Source: Nymphaea colorata
Lineage: Eukaryota; Streptophyta; Magnoliopsida; Nymphaeales; Nymphaeaceae
DNA length: 64,000 bases
Direction of reading: 5' to 3'
Assembly (NCBI RefSeq): GCF_008831285.2
Contig: NC_045148.1
Location: 10,235,001 to 10,299,000, forward strand
Under the pieces are notes generated by a model. The model saw nothing but the letters and a program-made list of their open reading frames with translations. It had not been told where the DNA came from and made no database searches. Of this stretch, positions 12,401-26,148 are shown in pieces (within the stretch, counting starts at the first letter, position 1; every line of letters begins with the position of its first letter). Made by a program: the position numbers and the translations under genes.

Positions 12401-14451
12401 TCAACTGATGAATATTGTTCTTGACTTCTTTCACCTTGTTCATGACTGTTAATTTCATTGCTTTCATGCATAAGAATCCTTGAATCCATTGGGCAGCAGT
12501 ACACTATATTTACATTTGACATCCGTTAGTGTGTTATTGCTCTTTTAAGATGTTTAAAATGGGATGATTTTTGGTAGGTAGTTGGAGCAGAAAACCCTGT
12601 TTTAATGTCAGCAGCAGAACAAATTTTTGGTGCTGGTGGAAAGAGAATGAGACCTGCATTAGTGTTTCTTGTGTCACGAGCCACAAGCCAAATGGCTGGT
12701 CTAAAGTAAGTTTTTCTTGGCTGGTCTAAAGCAAATTTTTCTTTTAGAAAAATTATTGATAACTAAGCTTTTGACAAAAATAATTTGTACTGTTGCTGGT
12801 ATTCAGAGATGTGGCACCACAGCATCGACGTTTAGCAGAAATTATTGAGATGATCCACACAGCAAGTTTGATACATGACGATGTATTGGACGAAAGCAGC
12901 TTGAGAAGAGGTAAAACTTTTATTCTTTTCCTAATACCCTCCAAAATTACATTAAAACAGGTAAGGTTTGTTCACATCAAAATGCAAGTTTTTTTTCTTT
13001 TGAAATAAATGCAAAAGGCAAACTGGTATAAGGTTATGTCCTTTCTGTTTTCTCTGATGAATGATAGCTTGCTTAGATTGGTCGGCCATAGATTGGACTG
13101 TACTTCTAGATATTGGATTTTAACATATCTGGAAATAGGATATCTTTGCAGCTCACACAAAGCTGGCAGGTGAAGATTATCTGATCTATAATTTACTAAA
13201 ACTGGACTCAGTCAGCTTCTCATATGCGAAAGTGAAGTGTCCCATTCAGGCACTAGTTAACTCTCAACATAAGTCAACCACTACCGTATTTCGAGGTAGA
13301 GCTAAACCAAATACAAAGCCCTGAAATGATTCTTAAAACCTTGCCCCATGATATTTTTTATCCTCATCGGTTTCTAGCTTCTGCAGAATATGTGAGGTTT
13401 GATTCTCATGTGGGCATATCAAATGAATGATGAAACTGACCACTAAATGGTACTACAAAGCTCACATGTCAAAATCGTGAGTATCATGGTGAATTTTCAG
13501 TTTTTTTGAACGTGAAGGATATATATAACAAAGTAACAAACAACCGGACAAATATCGAGTTTTGGCAGTCAAGAATAACATGCAGCATGCTAGCTTTTCA
13601 ACAGGCAATGAATAATTCCTCTCACCATCTCACGGCTTTCAAGTTTTCTTCTCATAACAAGTTGTCAGTTAATGAGCTTATTTTCCCTGAACTTTTCAGG
13701 AAAAGAGACAATTCATGAACTATATGGTACCAGAGTTGCAGTTCTAGCAGGAGATTTCATGTTTGCTCAGTCATCATGGTACCTTGCAAATCTTGAAAAT
13801 ATTGAAGTTATAAAGCTTATTAGTCAAGTATGTATGCACTCCTCATATTTCTCAAGTGTCAGCTAGAAGAATTCTATATGTTAATATTGAAATATATGGC
13901 AGGTTATTAAAGATTTTGCAAGCGGTGAAATAAAGCAAGCTTCAAGCCTTTTTGACTGTGATCTTACCATGGAGGATTACTTGCTGAAAAGTTACTACAA
14001 GACAGCTTCTTTGATTGCAGCAAGCACAAAATCTGCTGCTATTTTTAGTGGTGTCAGTGAAAGTGTATGTAATCAGATGTACAATTATGGGAAGAATTTG
14101 GGTTTGTCATTCCAAATTGTTGATGACATATTAGACTTCACACAGTCATCAGAGAAGCTTGGCAAGCCAGCAGCGAGTGATCTGGCCAAAGGAAATCTCA
14201 CTGCCCCAGTCCTGTTTGCTTTGGAGAAGGAACCCATGCTCCGAGAGATCATTGATTCTGAATTTACAGAAGTAGGCTCCTTGCAATCTGCCATTGAATT
14301 AGTTCATAGAGGTGGGGGGATTGAAAGAGCACGTAGTTTAGCTAAACAGAGAGCTGATATTGCCATCCAAAGCTTACAATGCCTCCCTCAAAGTGAATTG
14401 AGAAAATCCCTTGAAGGGATGGTGACATATGTTCTCGAGCGGTTGGACTAA
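9437..14451 (+). CDS. SPS: Solanesyl diphosphate synthase, plastid type
   Basis: Six coding exons: 9437-9641, 9741-9865, 12578-12705, 12807-12910, 13700-13827, 13903-14451. All phases join, giving 412 residues, normal for plant SPS. The enzyme is a trans-long-chain prenyltransferase that adds isopentenyl diphosphate units to make the C45 side chain of plastoquinone-9. Core motifs: [19 protein letters not shown]; first aspartate-rich motif DDVLD at residues 177-181 followed by the conserved RRG; second motif DDILD at 304-308; and the C-terminal [20 protein letters not shown]. About 90 N-terminal residues, Ser/Arg-rich, resemble a plastid transit peptide and match the plastid SPS branch rather than the mitochondrial or ER one. 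Start: 9437 is the first in-frame ATG. Intron 2 is 2.7 kb with no gene inside. The exon 3 donor region is tandemly duplicated (see 12694-12743). Confidence 0.95.
12694..12743 (+). repeat. 25-bp tandem duplication across the SPS exon 3 splice donor
   Basis: Two adjacent 25-bp units, 12694-12718 and 12719-12743, differ at two positions. The first contains the exon end and its donor (CTAAA|GTAAGT). In the second the equivalent site reads AAAGCAAAT, so GT has become GC. Use of the second copy would add 25 nt and shift the frame. Confidence 0.85.
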
Positions 14452-16341
14452 ATGATGACTTGGTTGAGCTGAATGAAGACTAAGCTTTGAGAAATGAGTT
14501 CAGATAGATTGAAACCTGTTCACGCTGCCAGCGATCAATATTACTCACTGTGCTTTCAACAGAGTGGGTGTATTATATTATCATTTTTCCCCATGACCAG
14601 CAATGCTACTTTATTAAAGCATTGTGAATCAGTGCTGATAAAATATAGTATTACTGCAATTGTTTGTTCAGGCTCATTGTTTACGGAAAATATGCTGCGG
14701 AAAAAAGAGGGCACTTGCTTGAATCGATTCTTTGTTATTTGGCTGCAATGCTTTTCTGAATATTGTAAATCAGTAAACAGTGACTCAGCTAGAGAAATGA
14801 AAGGCTTGTTCATGTAAAGGGATCTACTTTTTCCTTTTGTTTTTTTGTTTTGCAATTTGGTAGATATTCATGAGCTCACGTCTTTGAGATGGTAGATATC
14901 TGGCTTAATGTTGAAGGTACTTGATTAGCAAGCATTTGTTTCTTATAGTTTACTGTGTACCTTCTGGTTTTCCCTGTAGTAGCAGCAGGATCCTTTTAGG
15001 TTGGCTCATTGCACCCATTCTCAGTTGGCCACTTAATCACGTAAAACCTCTGTCCAATCAAAATGTGATATTGGAAAGTGGAAGGGAAAAAAAACGATGG
15101 CATATGCTTTAAGTGTATCCGTTACTCCTATGGTGCTTCAATCTTACCTATGTACCTGGACGGTTCAGCAAAACTCAGTCATGTTATTCAACTTCTATCG
15201 ACTGCGTCTCCTCATTTGATGTTGCAAACTGCAAAATTACAAGTTCGCCTCATAAATTGCGACCTCATGACGAAGGCTGCTTCATTGGGTTACTTCTAGA
15301 ATTTTATACTAATCTGCCTTATTTTCAGAGAGCCACCATATCGTATTAGAATAGCAAAATACTCATATTAAAGATGAAAAAATCCCCCATAGCTCAAAAC
15401 AGAAATGGCTTCTTGTGACATAATAATTAACGTTTTCTGTTAAGGCAGTTTATAAAAATTTCTTTTAAAAGTTAGGTGCCATTCACTAACTCTTAAAATG
15501 TTCAGACATTTTTTAAAAATTTTTCCGACCCGTATACGTCTCTACATGTCACATAGATCAATAAATCGGAACATTTTATTTTGTAAAGCAGGACACGAGG
15601 ACAAGCTTGTTTATTCAATTTTTTTAATCTGAACCGTACGATATTTCACCATTTAAAAAACATTTTAATTAAAGTGTGTTAAATCGTATCCACCAGTTCA
15701 CAAGTTCTCACGTCACCGAGGACACACTCTCTCTTGCATGTATTCGCATCTCTAGAGCATATCCCATCGTCCACGCAAACAGACAAACATTTGATTATGG
15801 AACTGGAAGAAGTGCCGAAGAAAGCGACGAGACAGAGAATCTGATAATTTGGTTGGTTATCATGCGTCCTAGTTAACCGTAAGCATAATGCAACAGGTGT
15901 ATTTGTAATGTAATTATGTAAATACAAAATATTGACTCGAGCATTTGTCTGGCTAGTGCGTCTACTCGGTGACCTGCATAGTAATAGAAATTGCCAGCAA
16001 AAACCAAGGGGCATGTAAGAAATAACCCATCCCAAGGTACACTTGGGAAGCCTGAAAGATTTGGCCAATTAGTTGCTGGATCAAAACTTAAAAGCCAGAT
16101 TCCAAAGATCCTAAACGTCATTGGAGCATATGCGATCGTACAGAACAAAGCTACCAGTAAACATTTTTCTCAAGCGTCTTACAAGAGATATATGAAGATT
16201 ACCAACAAATAACGGAGCACCAATATTAAAATCAATCATCAAACAGACAGGAAGCTTGATCCCTTTCTCGTCATATAGATGAATTATGGGACTAAGCATT
16301 TAGACAAGAGTCTCTATTTTGTGTATGTTCCTATAGAGGCA
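14452..16341. other. Convergent intergenic region, SPS 3' end to RER1 copy A
   Basis: Both flanking genes end here, so the region holds their 3' UTRs. Roughly 15950-16341 aligns by eye with 22150-22564, downstream of the second RER1 gene, and is therefore part of the duplicated segment. Several open frames of 60-130 codons exist but show no motif, and none continues a flanking gene. Confidence 0.6.
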
Positions 16342-19300
16342 TCAATCTTTGGATGATCCGGTGCTGCTAGAAGATTTTTTCCCGGTGTACCTCTGTCAAC
16401 AAAAAAAATACAAGAACTCTCTTGAAACTAGTTAAAGAATATCAGAATTAGTCTATTTAAAAAGAAACAAAAAGAAAAAAATAATTAGTTAAATATTTTC
16501 ATAACTCACCTGTTTACCTATGCTAAATGGAACATACTTATACTTGATCATGTGTAAGATCTGACGCTTCATGGTCAGGACAAAGAGAACTATCCAATAG
16601 CATAATAATATAGGCCAGAACACTGGAACGTCAAAAACTGAAAAGAAAGTCATAACAAATGCAATACAAAATGCCTTTGTTATGGAGTACCTGAAAAAGC
16701 CACAAATAAAAATGAGATACGAAGTAAGCATAATATCAGTAACCTCGTCCCCAAAACAACCAATTACTGGCAATCTTTGAGCCTACCCTACACAAAAAGA
16801 TGTTTTACTAGGTTTGTCAACTGGTAAACCATAAAGATAGTGGTTAGAAACATGCAAGTACAAGCTAGAAACTGCAAATAACTACCTTTGCAAATCAACA
16901 TTAAACTCCTCAGATCTATTGTTGGAAATAACAAACCAACCAAATGGGATAAAGGAAACAAAAGAACCAAGACAGTATGGCAGTTGCTACTACTACTACT
17001 ACTATATCGCTCTAGAACCTCTTTGTATCTCCTGGGATTCTGAACAAGCCTGACTCTTCTTTTTTAGTAAAAGAACAAAGTGTTGTCTAGATCAACAATT
17101 GGTGGAACCAACTCCATAGACTTTGATTTGGTGATCACCTAGCAAACAACGAAGATGTAATTTCTTACTCAGTAGTTTTTCAATAACAATTTCATCTGCT
17201 TTGTCTGTCCAGTAACATGGACTATCATTTAGAGCACAATCAATCTAATCGCAGATGCAAATCATGCTCCTAAATTAAAAGCCAATAAAAATTAGTTTCA
17301 AATTCAAGCACCTCCTTGAAATACATCAGGTAAGGGAGATTGTCGAAGGCTGAGGCAATTGGGTGGTTGTTGTAGTCACTTTAAGTCCATAACAGAATCA
17401 TTGCAGTAGTCATAGATGATTGACGAATGGTTAAGAGAATTTTCTTTGTTCCACTTCAACTTAACTAAATCCCACTTTATTTTAAATCAAAATCAATGAG
17501 ATAAATATTTAACCTTAACACCTTCTACAAAAAAAAGTAGCTACAACTACTTGACCATATCACAAGACTTACAAATTATCTCCACAATTGTTGGATCATT
17601 GATCCTTAGAATATGCAACAACTGAGGGAAGCTTTTTACCATGTGCGATCTTTCATCCCTATTATTCCAAACTTTGAAGCATGTCCATGAAGCAGGAAAT
17701 AGACATGATTTCATGAGATTGAAGTGTCCAAAAACAAGGTGAAAGTTACTCTAAAATGGTAGAGCTAAACGAGTTACAGTGCTTCCTTGTGGAGTCATTG
17801 ACAAAGTACACTCTACCTGACATTGACAAATTTACACACATATACACAAATACATATAATACAACCTCCCAAATTCTAGATCAGAGTAATCTCCAAATTC
17901 AAGATGTTAGTAAGTTGGTGGGGAAATGGTTTAGCAAGAAAGGAGACGCAAATTGGGTTAGCAAACCCTATAACTATAAGACTGAAAACTTCCACTCATG
18001 ACTGATTGCATACTTTTGTGATATAAAAATTAAGAGAAAAAATACGTTGGCACTACAATAGTAATACAGAAGGTCGTGATATATTTGGTTTGGTTTGTGA
18101 TTCATGATTGACCAAAAAAACCAATAGACTATATCATCTGACACAGTATAGTTTCCATCAAATGTCATCACCACCACAAATGTCAATCATCATCGCCACT
18201 GAAACGACCACTATGTCACTATCCCATGCATGCACCATCTATCACTCTTGCTGCTTCCACACCCTCTTCAACACCAACACCCACACCGTAATCACTAAAG
18301 CTACCTTCCCTACTAAAGACTCCACACTATCACTGCTCCTGTACCTCCTTGCAAGAAGGAGAAGAAACCCTGTAAGCTTGAAAACTCCCACTCATGACTG
18401 ATTGCATACTTTTGTGATAGAAAAGTTATATGGAGAAAACATACGTTGCCACTACAATAGTAATACAGAAGGCCGTGAAGGCCATGATATATTTGGTTCA
18501 GTTTGGTTTGTGATTCATGATTGACAAAAAAACCAATAGATTATATCATCTGACACAGTATAGTTTTCATCAAATGTCATCAACACCACAAATGTCAATG
18601 ATCATCGCCACTGAAATGACCACTATGTCACTATTACATGCATGCACCATCTATCACTCTTGCTGCTTCCACGCCCTCTGCAACACCAACACCAACACCC
18701 ACACCGTGATCACTAAATTAGCTATCTCCATTCTCCCCTACTAAAGATTTCACACCATCACTGCTCCTGCACCTCCTTGCAAGAAGGAGAAGAAAAATTA
18801 TGCTTTTTGTCATTGTCTCAATACCCACTTTTTAGTTACCATTGTGCTACATCTACCACCATGATTGCATGGCACTATCTGTGACATAGGAGAAAAAGTA
18901 TTTACAGAATCAAGCCTTCAGATGGATCATGAACTTCAACATCCAAGGACTTCTCAACATCCGAATTCCAGTACCTTCTGAACCAAATAAGCAACCACCA
19001 TGGTCCAAGTGATTTCCTCGTTTCTACAGCAAGTCATGCACCAATACCCTAGAGGTATGAACTGAGTGAATGTAGTCTTCACACCCCCACATATTTTCTT
19101 GAAGCCTAAAATTGGCTGGGAAACAAAAAAGTGAAGGTTAACATCCTTCCGCTAATTAAAAAAAGTGCAGTTCCATCAAACTTTCCCTTACCATAAAGAA
19201 GAGAACACTAGAGCTGAACACTCGTTCGTTGAAAACCTACATACCTAACTTGTAAAAATTGTCGGCAGTCCACACCCATTAACAGCCCAGCCTCACTGTT

Positions 19301-19888
19301 TTTGGTTATTAATCATTAAATGATATCTTGCACATGAAATTGACCCAAGCAGCAAAGGAGGAATCCCATCAATTAACGTTTTTCGAAGCAGTCAATCGGA
19401 TACTTGTTCTAACCACAACGGATCAGTAAAAACATAAAATTCACAAAAAAAATGGTCTTCACAGACTGTTCACTTCAAAGAAGGAAAAGTAAATTTTAAA
19501 AGAAGTAAAGGGGGGAAACTACAAAGGTAGAAAGAAGTTACCAGAACTTGAACTCAGGGAGACGGCGAATGAAGGGCCTGAACTCGTCGGAACCCTTTGT
19601 TGGCAGCGACGCCCCGTCGAGGACTTCTAGCTCCGGATCCTCCTTGGGCGAAAGAAACCCGATCAACAGGTTGAGCACGTAGATGCCAAGCCCGTAAGAG
19701 ACGATGTAAAAGCCCTGTACGTAGTAGACGCGCAGCGAGTAGATAACGGCAGCGGCTAGCGTGCCAAGCCACCTCCCAACGGGATGCGGGGTTGATCTGT
19801 CCAGGTAGTACTGGAACGCCCTAGAGAAGTCCCTCCTCCAATTGGCGACCGGCAACTCCGCCGCAGCCTCGCCGGAAGATCCCTCCAT
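16342..19888 (-). CDS. RER1: RER1 ER-retrieval receptor, tandem copy A
   Basis: Three coding exons on the minus strand: 19888-19542, 16690-16510 and 16392-16342, phases 2 and 0, giving 192 residues, normal for plant RER1. RER1 is a four-span Golgi membrane protein that recognises transmembrane retention signals of ER membrane proteins and returns them by COPI vesicles. The conserved block [18 protein letters not shown] is followed by two membrane spans (about residues 41-80), then LPEFKFWY and two more spans in exon 2 ([15 protein letters not shown] and [15 protein letters not shown]). It continues with [20 protein letters not shown] and ends in a Ser-rich tail ([16 protein letters not shown]). 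Intron 1 (16691-19541) is 2.9 kb and contains a 0.4-kb tandem duplication. The protein is about 95% identical to copy B. Confidence 0.96.
17984..18793. repeat. Tandem duplication of about 0.4 kb inside RER1-A intron 1
   Basis: Two adjacent diverged copies, 17984-18379 and 18380-18793, start with gaaaact(t/c)ccactcatgac and both contain the phrase tgattcatgattgac and a cluster of accacc and tgcaccatctatcactcttg. The open frames inside them are incidental. A weaker CACC-rich resemblance is seen in the RER1-B intron near 26930-27200. Confidence 0.85.
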
Positions 19889-22190
19889 CGAACCCTCCCC
19901 TCAGCTCCCTCGAGTACCAAGAAACACAACGGACCAACAGGGAAAGATATTCGCTTAAATCCGAGGAAGAAATAAGAAATTTCAACACCAAGTACCGATC
20001 TGAGAGAAAGAGGTCGGCGCTCATTCGCTTTGCGACATCCAGAGATCCCACCACGCGAATTTAGATGCCCGCGCGCGCGAAAAGAGAGAGAGAGAGGTAT
20101 CCGGTTTCCGTGGAGAAGACTGAAGAACCGCCGCCCCGCCGGCGGGAACAGGGCTCTCTCAGACGCGGACCGACGGTGCGACAAGGTAGCTCACCCCACG
20201 CGTGCGGGTAGGCACAAGCCTAAGCAAACGCTTTGCAAAAAGGAAGGCCAAGTCTTTGCTCAATTGAAACCTGCCAACGTAAACATCTCTATCCATTCTT
20301 AGGACTTTCGTCGCTTCCTTCATTTCAAAGGATTCAACTCATGAGAAATTCCTTCACCTCTACTCATATGATCATATCCACCTAGTCATGAGTTTGAAGC
20401 TCATTGAAAACCTCTTCATAATTAACAATTAACAACCACGATGATATAAAATGTTCTACGAATTTACTAAATTCTAGTGTTGCATGAATCTACTTCAATT
20501 TAAGAATTTTCATTGAAGCACTGCGTTAGAGTTCTTGATGTCAAATACCCACAAGTTCAAAGTTCTTTACTACTACAGTACCAGGAGCAGTCATGCAAGT
20601 GGTAAGGCTCACACGATTGTTGATGGGTGTTGCATGTCTTGCTCGGTTCAGCAAATTAATGAAAAGCTGAACATGAGGCAACTGGCTTGTTGCAAGACCC
20701 TGTGCGGAGGAAGGCTGAACATGAGGCAACTGTAATGCAGGCAAAGTCGAAAATCATCCTGCATGTAACAGTTGTGTCCATTCAAACTTAGCTATATATT
20801 ATACTGTTCAGTTGAATAAGAGATTAATGAGTTGCAACTGCCAAGCCTGACAAGTTGACATCACAGGAAAATTCAAGCAACGATATTTTAAGAGATGAAA
20901 GTTAATACTCTTGACATCGTCGACTTGTCCACTTGCTATGTTTAAGTACTTATTTTATACGTTCTCAAATACTTAAAAGGGCAAGAATAATTGCAAGGGG
21001 CAACAGCTGCTTGGAGTAACTTATTTGAGGGTGAAGAACAAAAGAAAGACATTTGTTCTTTGTGATGAACCTGAGACTTTCAGGTGAGCAAGAGGGTTAT
21101 CTTATCACCTGAATGAGAGCCAAAGTACTCCATCTCCGGTGGTGAGGTCGCCGCATGGTCCAACTAGAGACCTAACCTAACCCTATTTTTTGATGAAATA
21201 ACCCCATGAGTCGAATTGGGCATGTGTCCCTGCCCGCCCATTTGAACTATGCCTCTCAACTTCAAAAAACTTGGTCATATGAACATACAGTCTCTAGTTC
21301 TAGTCGCACAGCGTTGATGTGCAACTGCGTGCTTGTATGTTTTGACATTGAGACCACGGTTCTCTTGGAATCATGGCTTCCAGAGAACAGTGGAAAGAGG
21401 TTGATCCCATTAGTGCAGCACTTTCGACAACCATCTGTAATAGCGTAGAATAGTGAAGAGAAATACATTAGAATCGAAAGCTACAAAACTTAGCTTTTCA
21501 ATTAATAAAATTAAAGTGACATCTGTGATCATTTAGGTAGAGAAAGATAGGATTTGTAACGGGGGCAAGTGCGACAATTGCCCACACATATCCACATAGT
21601 ACTCCCTTTTTTTTTAATCATATAGTAATGCCTCATAACTATTTCATTATTTACATATTGTTCTCTTTCTCTTGAAGATCTAAATTTTAAGGCATTAGCG
21701 CCTCTCATCCAAAAATTTCTGGCTCCCATCCAATCCACACTAAAATGCCCTACAAAATTTCAGTCTCACGTAACAAATCTGAAAAGATCATCTAGTTACG
21801 AGGAAGCACTAAGTCTCTTATCTCAATTTTGCTTTCCTTGACACGTAGGGTCAAGAATACTTCCACATCAGCCACTGCGACAAGGAAACAATCCAAGATC
21901 AAAAGTCTAATTTTTAAATGATAGCCGCCAGGCGAAACGCACTTACGATAATGAAAGACCCTCATCTAAAGATCATTCTAAGGGAGAACATGTAATCCAT
22001 ACTCAGAAATTCATGACACTTGAGATTATCCTCACTTTTGCATTCGTTAAGCAAATACGAGGTCTAAATTGCCATCTAATTTGGGATATGGAAAAATGAA
22101 AAATATGTGCAAAGGAATCCACAGATCACTTTCTGTACTGCTAGAGAGGGGAGGCAATATGGCCTGACAAGCTGCCCAATGTGAGAAAGG

Positions 22191-22225
<35 letters not shown>

Positions 22226-22564
22226 CAATTAAGAAACAATTTATCTCTAGATTTACTTGAGAAACTTGGTTGGCAAAGCAAGGAGCACGTGACGGGAGAC
22301 ATACATGAAGAACCGGTGCGGCCTATTCCAAGCATCGTAGGCAAACATGTGATCTTACAGATAACGCTACAGTAAACTTTTCAGATGTCTTACAACAGAT
22401 ATCGAAAAGACTTAATGACCGATAGCACAAACACAATATTAAAATGAATCATCAAATGGACAGGAAACTAGCCCCAATCTTAACGTATGGATGAATTCTG
22501 GGACAAATTGATGGACTGTGACCAAGCACTTAAGAAGAGCTTCTGCTGAATTCCTACGGTAACA
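19889..22564. other. Spacer between the two RER1 genes
   Basis: The 300 bp upstream of the copy A start is GC- and purine-rich and resembles the region upstream of copy B; both contain ttcgcttaaatccg just before the start. This points to a duplicated promoter and 5' UTR. The rest is AT-rich without recognisable genes, apart from a GA microsatellite and the copy B 3' flank from about 22150. The phrase gctgaacatgaggcaactg occurs twice near 20667-20731. Confidence 0.6.
22190..22225. repeat. (GA)n microsatellite
   Basis: Nearly pure GA dinucleotide run of about 36 bp in the 3' flank of RER1 copy B. It is absent from the matching 3' flank of copy A. Confidence 0.9.
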
Positions 22565-25316
22565 TCAATCTTTGGATGATCCAGTGCTGCTAGAAGGCTT
22601 CTTTCCAGTGTACCTCTGCAGAAGAAAAACATAAGAACCAATGTTGTAAATATTGCATCATACGAGCCGGAAGTGGCAGAAATTTTCTGCATCTCTCAAA
22701 ATTCATTAAGAAAAGGAAGGGGGCCCCGCTCACTTAGAATATTCGCTGATGGGACCATATTAGCCATATCAGACTATGTCAGATTACATGGTTCGCATCT
22801 TGGCTGATATATAAATAAAAACATATCTACTTCTCTAAATTTTTTAAAAACAAAAGACAAATTTCAAATAGTTGCCACGAGCCTTACATACACCAATGTA
22901 TATCAGCCATAATATTGTATCAATTAGGTTTTCAGAATGATACCAACCAATTCTTCCAACATCCATAAGAACTCCCTTGAAACTAGTTAAAATAAGGTAA
23001 GAAATTCTTACAGGTTTTCACAGCTTACCTGTTTCCCAACGCTAAATGGAACGTACTTGTACTTGATCATGTGTAGAATCTGACGCTTCATGGTCAGGAC
23101 AAAAAGCACTATCCAGTAACACAACAATATAGGCCAGAATACTGGAACATCAAACACTGAGAAGAAAGTCATAACAAAAGCAATAAAGAATGCCTTTGTT
23201 ATGGCGTACCTGAAATCAAAGAGTTGATTGTAAACAAAAGTTCACGCCACCAATAATAAAAGCACCAAATGAGAATAATATCATTATTCTTAGTTTCAAA
23301 ATGCATTCAACCAGTTAATGATAGTTTGCGAGCCACCACTATGTGAAGGTACTCTACAAGGTTGGTCAACAGGTAAACCATAAAGACAGAGTTGGTTCAA
23401 GGTACAAAAATGCTACGCATGTTCCAGAAGTGCTTACCATGTAAAACTACATCCATGTATAGATTGAAGAACACTAAAGAAAAGGGTTTGAATGGAACAA
23501 CCACATGAAACGCAATCTTGCCATAGTTACGTGAATTCTAGGTTCATAATTTAAATGTTGAACTTTAAAGCTGATATATTGAAGAAAATACTTGGTAAAA
23601 TAGTGCTTCTTCGGCCAGATCTAGGCTGGATAGGCAACTGCTTCCTTCACAGTTGTTAACAAACTATGCTTACTGTTCACGCCATGCGAGCAAAGCCCTA
23701 ATACAAAGCTTTGCCAGTGCTTTGTACCTTCAAGCGACCAATGCACGTCATAGTTGTAGGCTTGACATGGATGTGGCATCCTTCATCACTCCCCCGCCTC
23801 AGTGATTAACTGATCAAGTTAGAGGAGGCAGCAGGTAGGATATCAATGAACATCTGCACTTTCTCCTTTTCAGATGTCCAAAAAAAAAGAACAAGAGAAT
23901 AGAAAACGTGCGAGCCTCGACCTATAGGTATTGGCAACACAAACGAGAAGAGCCTCTATCTAACAGTCCCGATGGACCTCACTGACTCTGAGATTGGGGC
24001 ACTCAAGCCTAATTTAACACTCAGGCTGAAGAATGCACCCACAACAGTCCAGACAGGATGAGCTCCTAAAAGGGGCCCCTCCATGATAAGGAAGGAAACG
24101 ACATAATCTAAATTTGATGACAAATCTGGTGGTCCTCTCAGCAGAGCTTTGCCATCACAGAAAAAAAGGAAAAAAGGTCATTAATCTGATTGTTGTCATA
24201 GGCTCGTAGCTTTAGGATGTACAACTATAAAGAACCAAAATTTTTAAGACTATTTCAATAAAATAAATCTGTCCAGGGTTAGATGACTAGTTAAGCATCT
24301 TTACAGAAAGCCACCAAATTTTGCAACATTTATCAGACATGGAATTTTGGTCATTAATCTGTTATGCCTATGTGGAAACTAGAATTTCCTTCAGTAATAA
24401 CACTTCAGATTCTAATTGTCAAACAAAGGTTGAGGATGTATTGTTGACAATCATGGCATCAAAAGCCTTTAGAAGTATCATAAAAAGGAGCAAAAGTATG
24501 AACTTGCTCACCTATGCCTGGTTTCAACTTGCGCTCTCTTTCACTGTTGATCTTGAACAGAGAAGTACTGAGAGACTACAGGATTATAATTCCAATGAGT
24601 TGAGTATAATTATAATGGATTATCTGTTAAACGGAAATCAAGTTTATTGCAAAAGTAGGCGTACAATATAAACAAGAAACCTAGAGTTGATTATTGAAGT
24701 GAAACTATGGAGAGACTACTTGAGAAATCAACAGTTTGCTACCATTAACAACTTTAAAGGTAGAACAATATGGACTACAATCACTTAGGAGTTAGGACTT
24801 AGGACACAGTCATCGAGAGTGTGTAAAGTGGTCATCCTAAATTTTCAGCCAAATGGAATTATCAGGAAGGGAAGATTGCAAAGGAAGGAGATGTGTATGT
24901 CACTGGTTAACTGTTAAACAGTTTCAGCAATGACATGCTTACTGTAATCAGTTAAGAAGCATAGCCACATGAATGGTAGACGATAGATGCATGGTCAAGA
25001 GTCAAGACAAATTCTTCTTTTTTCCAATTTTAGAAGAGAAAACTTCACATGACTATGCTTCTTGCGATAGTTATACCCACTTGTCCATCTCCTTGGGAAT
25101 CAGAATCAAGAGGGATTTGGCCGTGAATCCATTGATCCTTTAGAACTCATTACTTATTCACCAAGCAATAACCAATAACCATTCAAGTAAGACCTTAATC
25201 ATGTTGGCAGACACTTTCCAAGTAGTTTAAGAACTCACAGGTTTTTCATCTGTAGAATTGCATGTTCTCTAGGAACAAGTTCAACTATTGTAAGTTAATT
25301 TATAATGGTCATCTAT

Positions 25317-25390
<74 letters not shown>

Positions 25391-26107
25391 AGATGAGCAT
25401 TTATCTGATATTTACAGCTGTGTCGCAGTCTCTGGCTAAATTTCAGCCAACTTCATGGACGAGCTCAGATAGCCCAGATTTCTATATGCTTGGAAAAGAA
25501 TACATCAGAAGTCTGACATACATATTGGATTATACGACTCCCTACACCTTGATTTGACTTGAAAACCTAATCTAATATGATTCACTCCTCAGACTTCAGG
25601 GATTCATTTTATGTCCAAACATATAGATTTTGGGCATGGGGTCACATTTGAAAATATGGGTGAAATCAGACTGAACTGACAAGATGCTATCATACAACCT
25701 GGCAACCACAAATACTGGAATTGTCAGCTGAATGCACCCAGCCTAATATACACACATCCATTGGCGAGGTCTCCCTTAGGTGCTTTTCAGAAGAGTTGTT
25801 TTTCTCACAAAAATCACAAACTTAAAACATGTATATATATAATAATAAACGTGGAATTATGAGTGAGATGTTAATTTTCTCATATATATATTGATAAAAT
25901 TCAAAAAAAGTTGTTAACATTTTAAAATAAACAAAGAATGGAACCACACACTAAAGATGCGTTAATTTTAATTAAGAAAGAGAAAGATGTCACAATGCTA
26001 TTGTGAGGAGATTTAAGCGCAATATTTTGAAAATACCACAAGATTTACCCTTTAAAAATGGCTTATGTTGTTTTGGCAACAAAAACACAATGTTGTCAAA
26101 AATGTCG

Positions 26108-26148
<41 letters not shown>

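Noticed and set aside
24321-24671. 116-codon plus-strand open frame in RER1-B intron 1
   Set aside because: Opposite strand to the gene, AT-rich, no motif and no splice partner.
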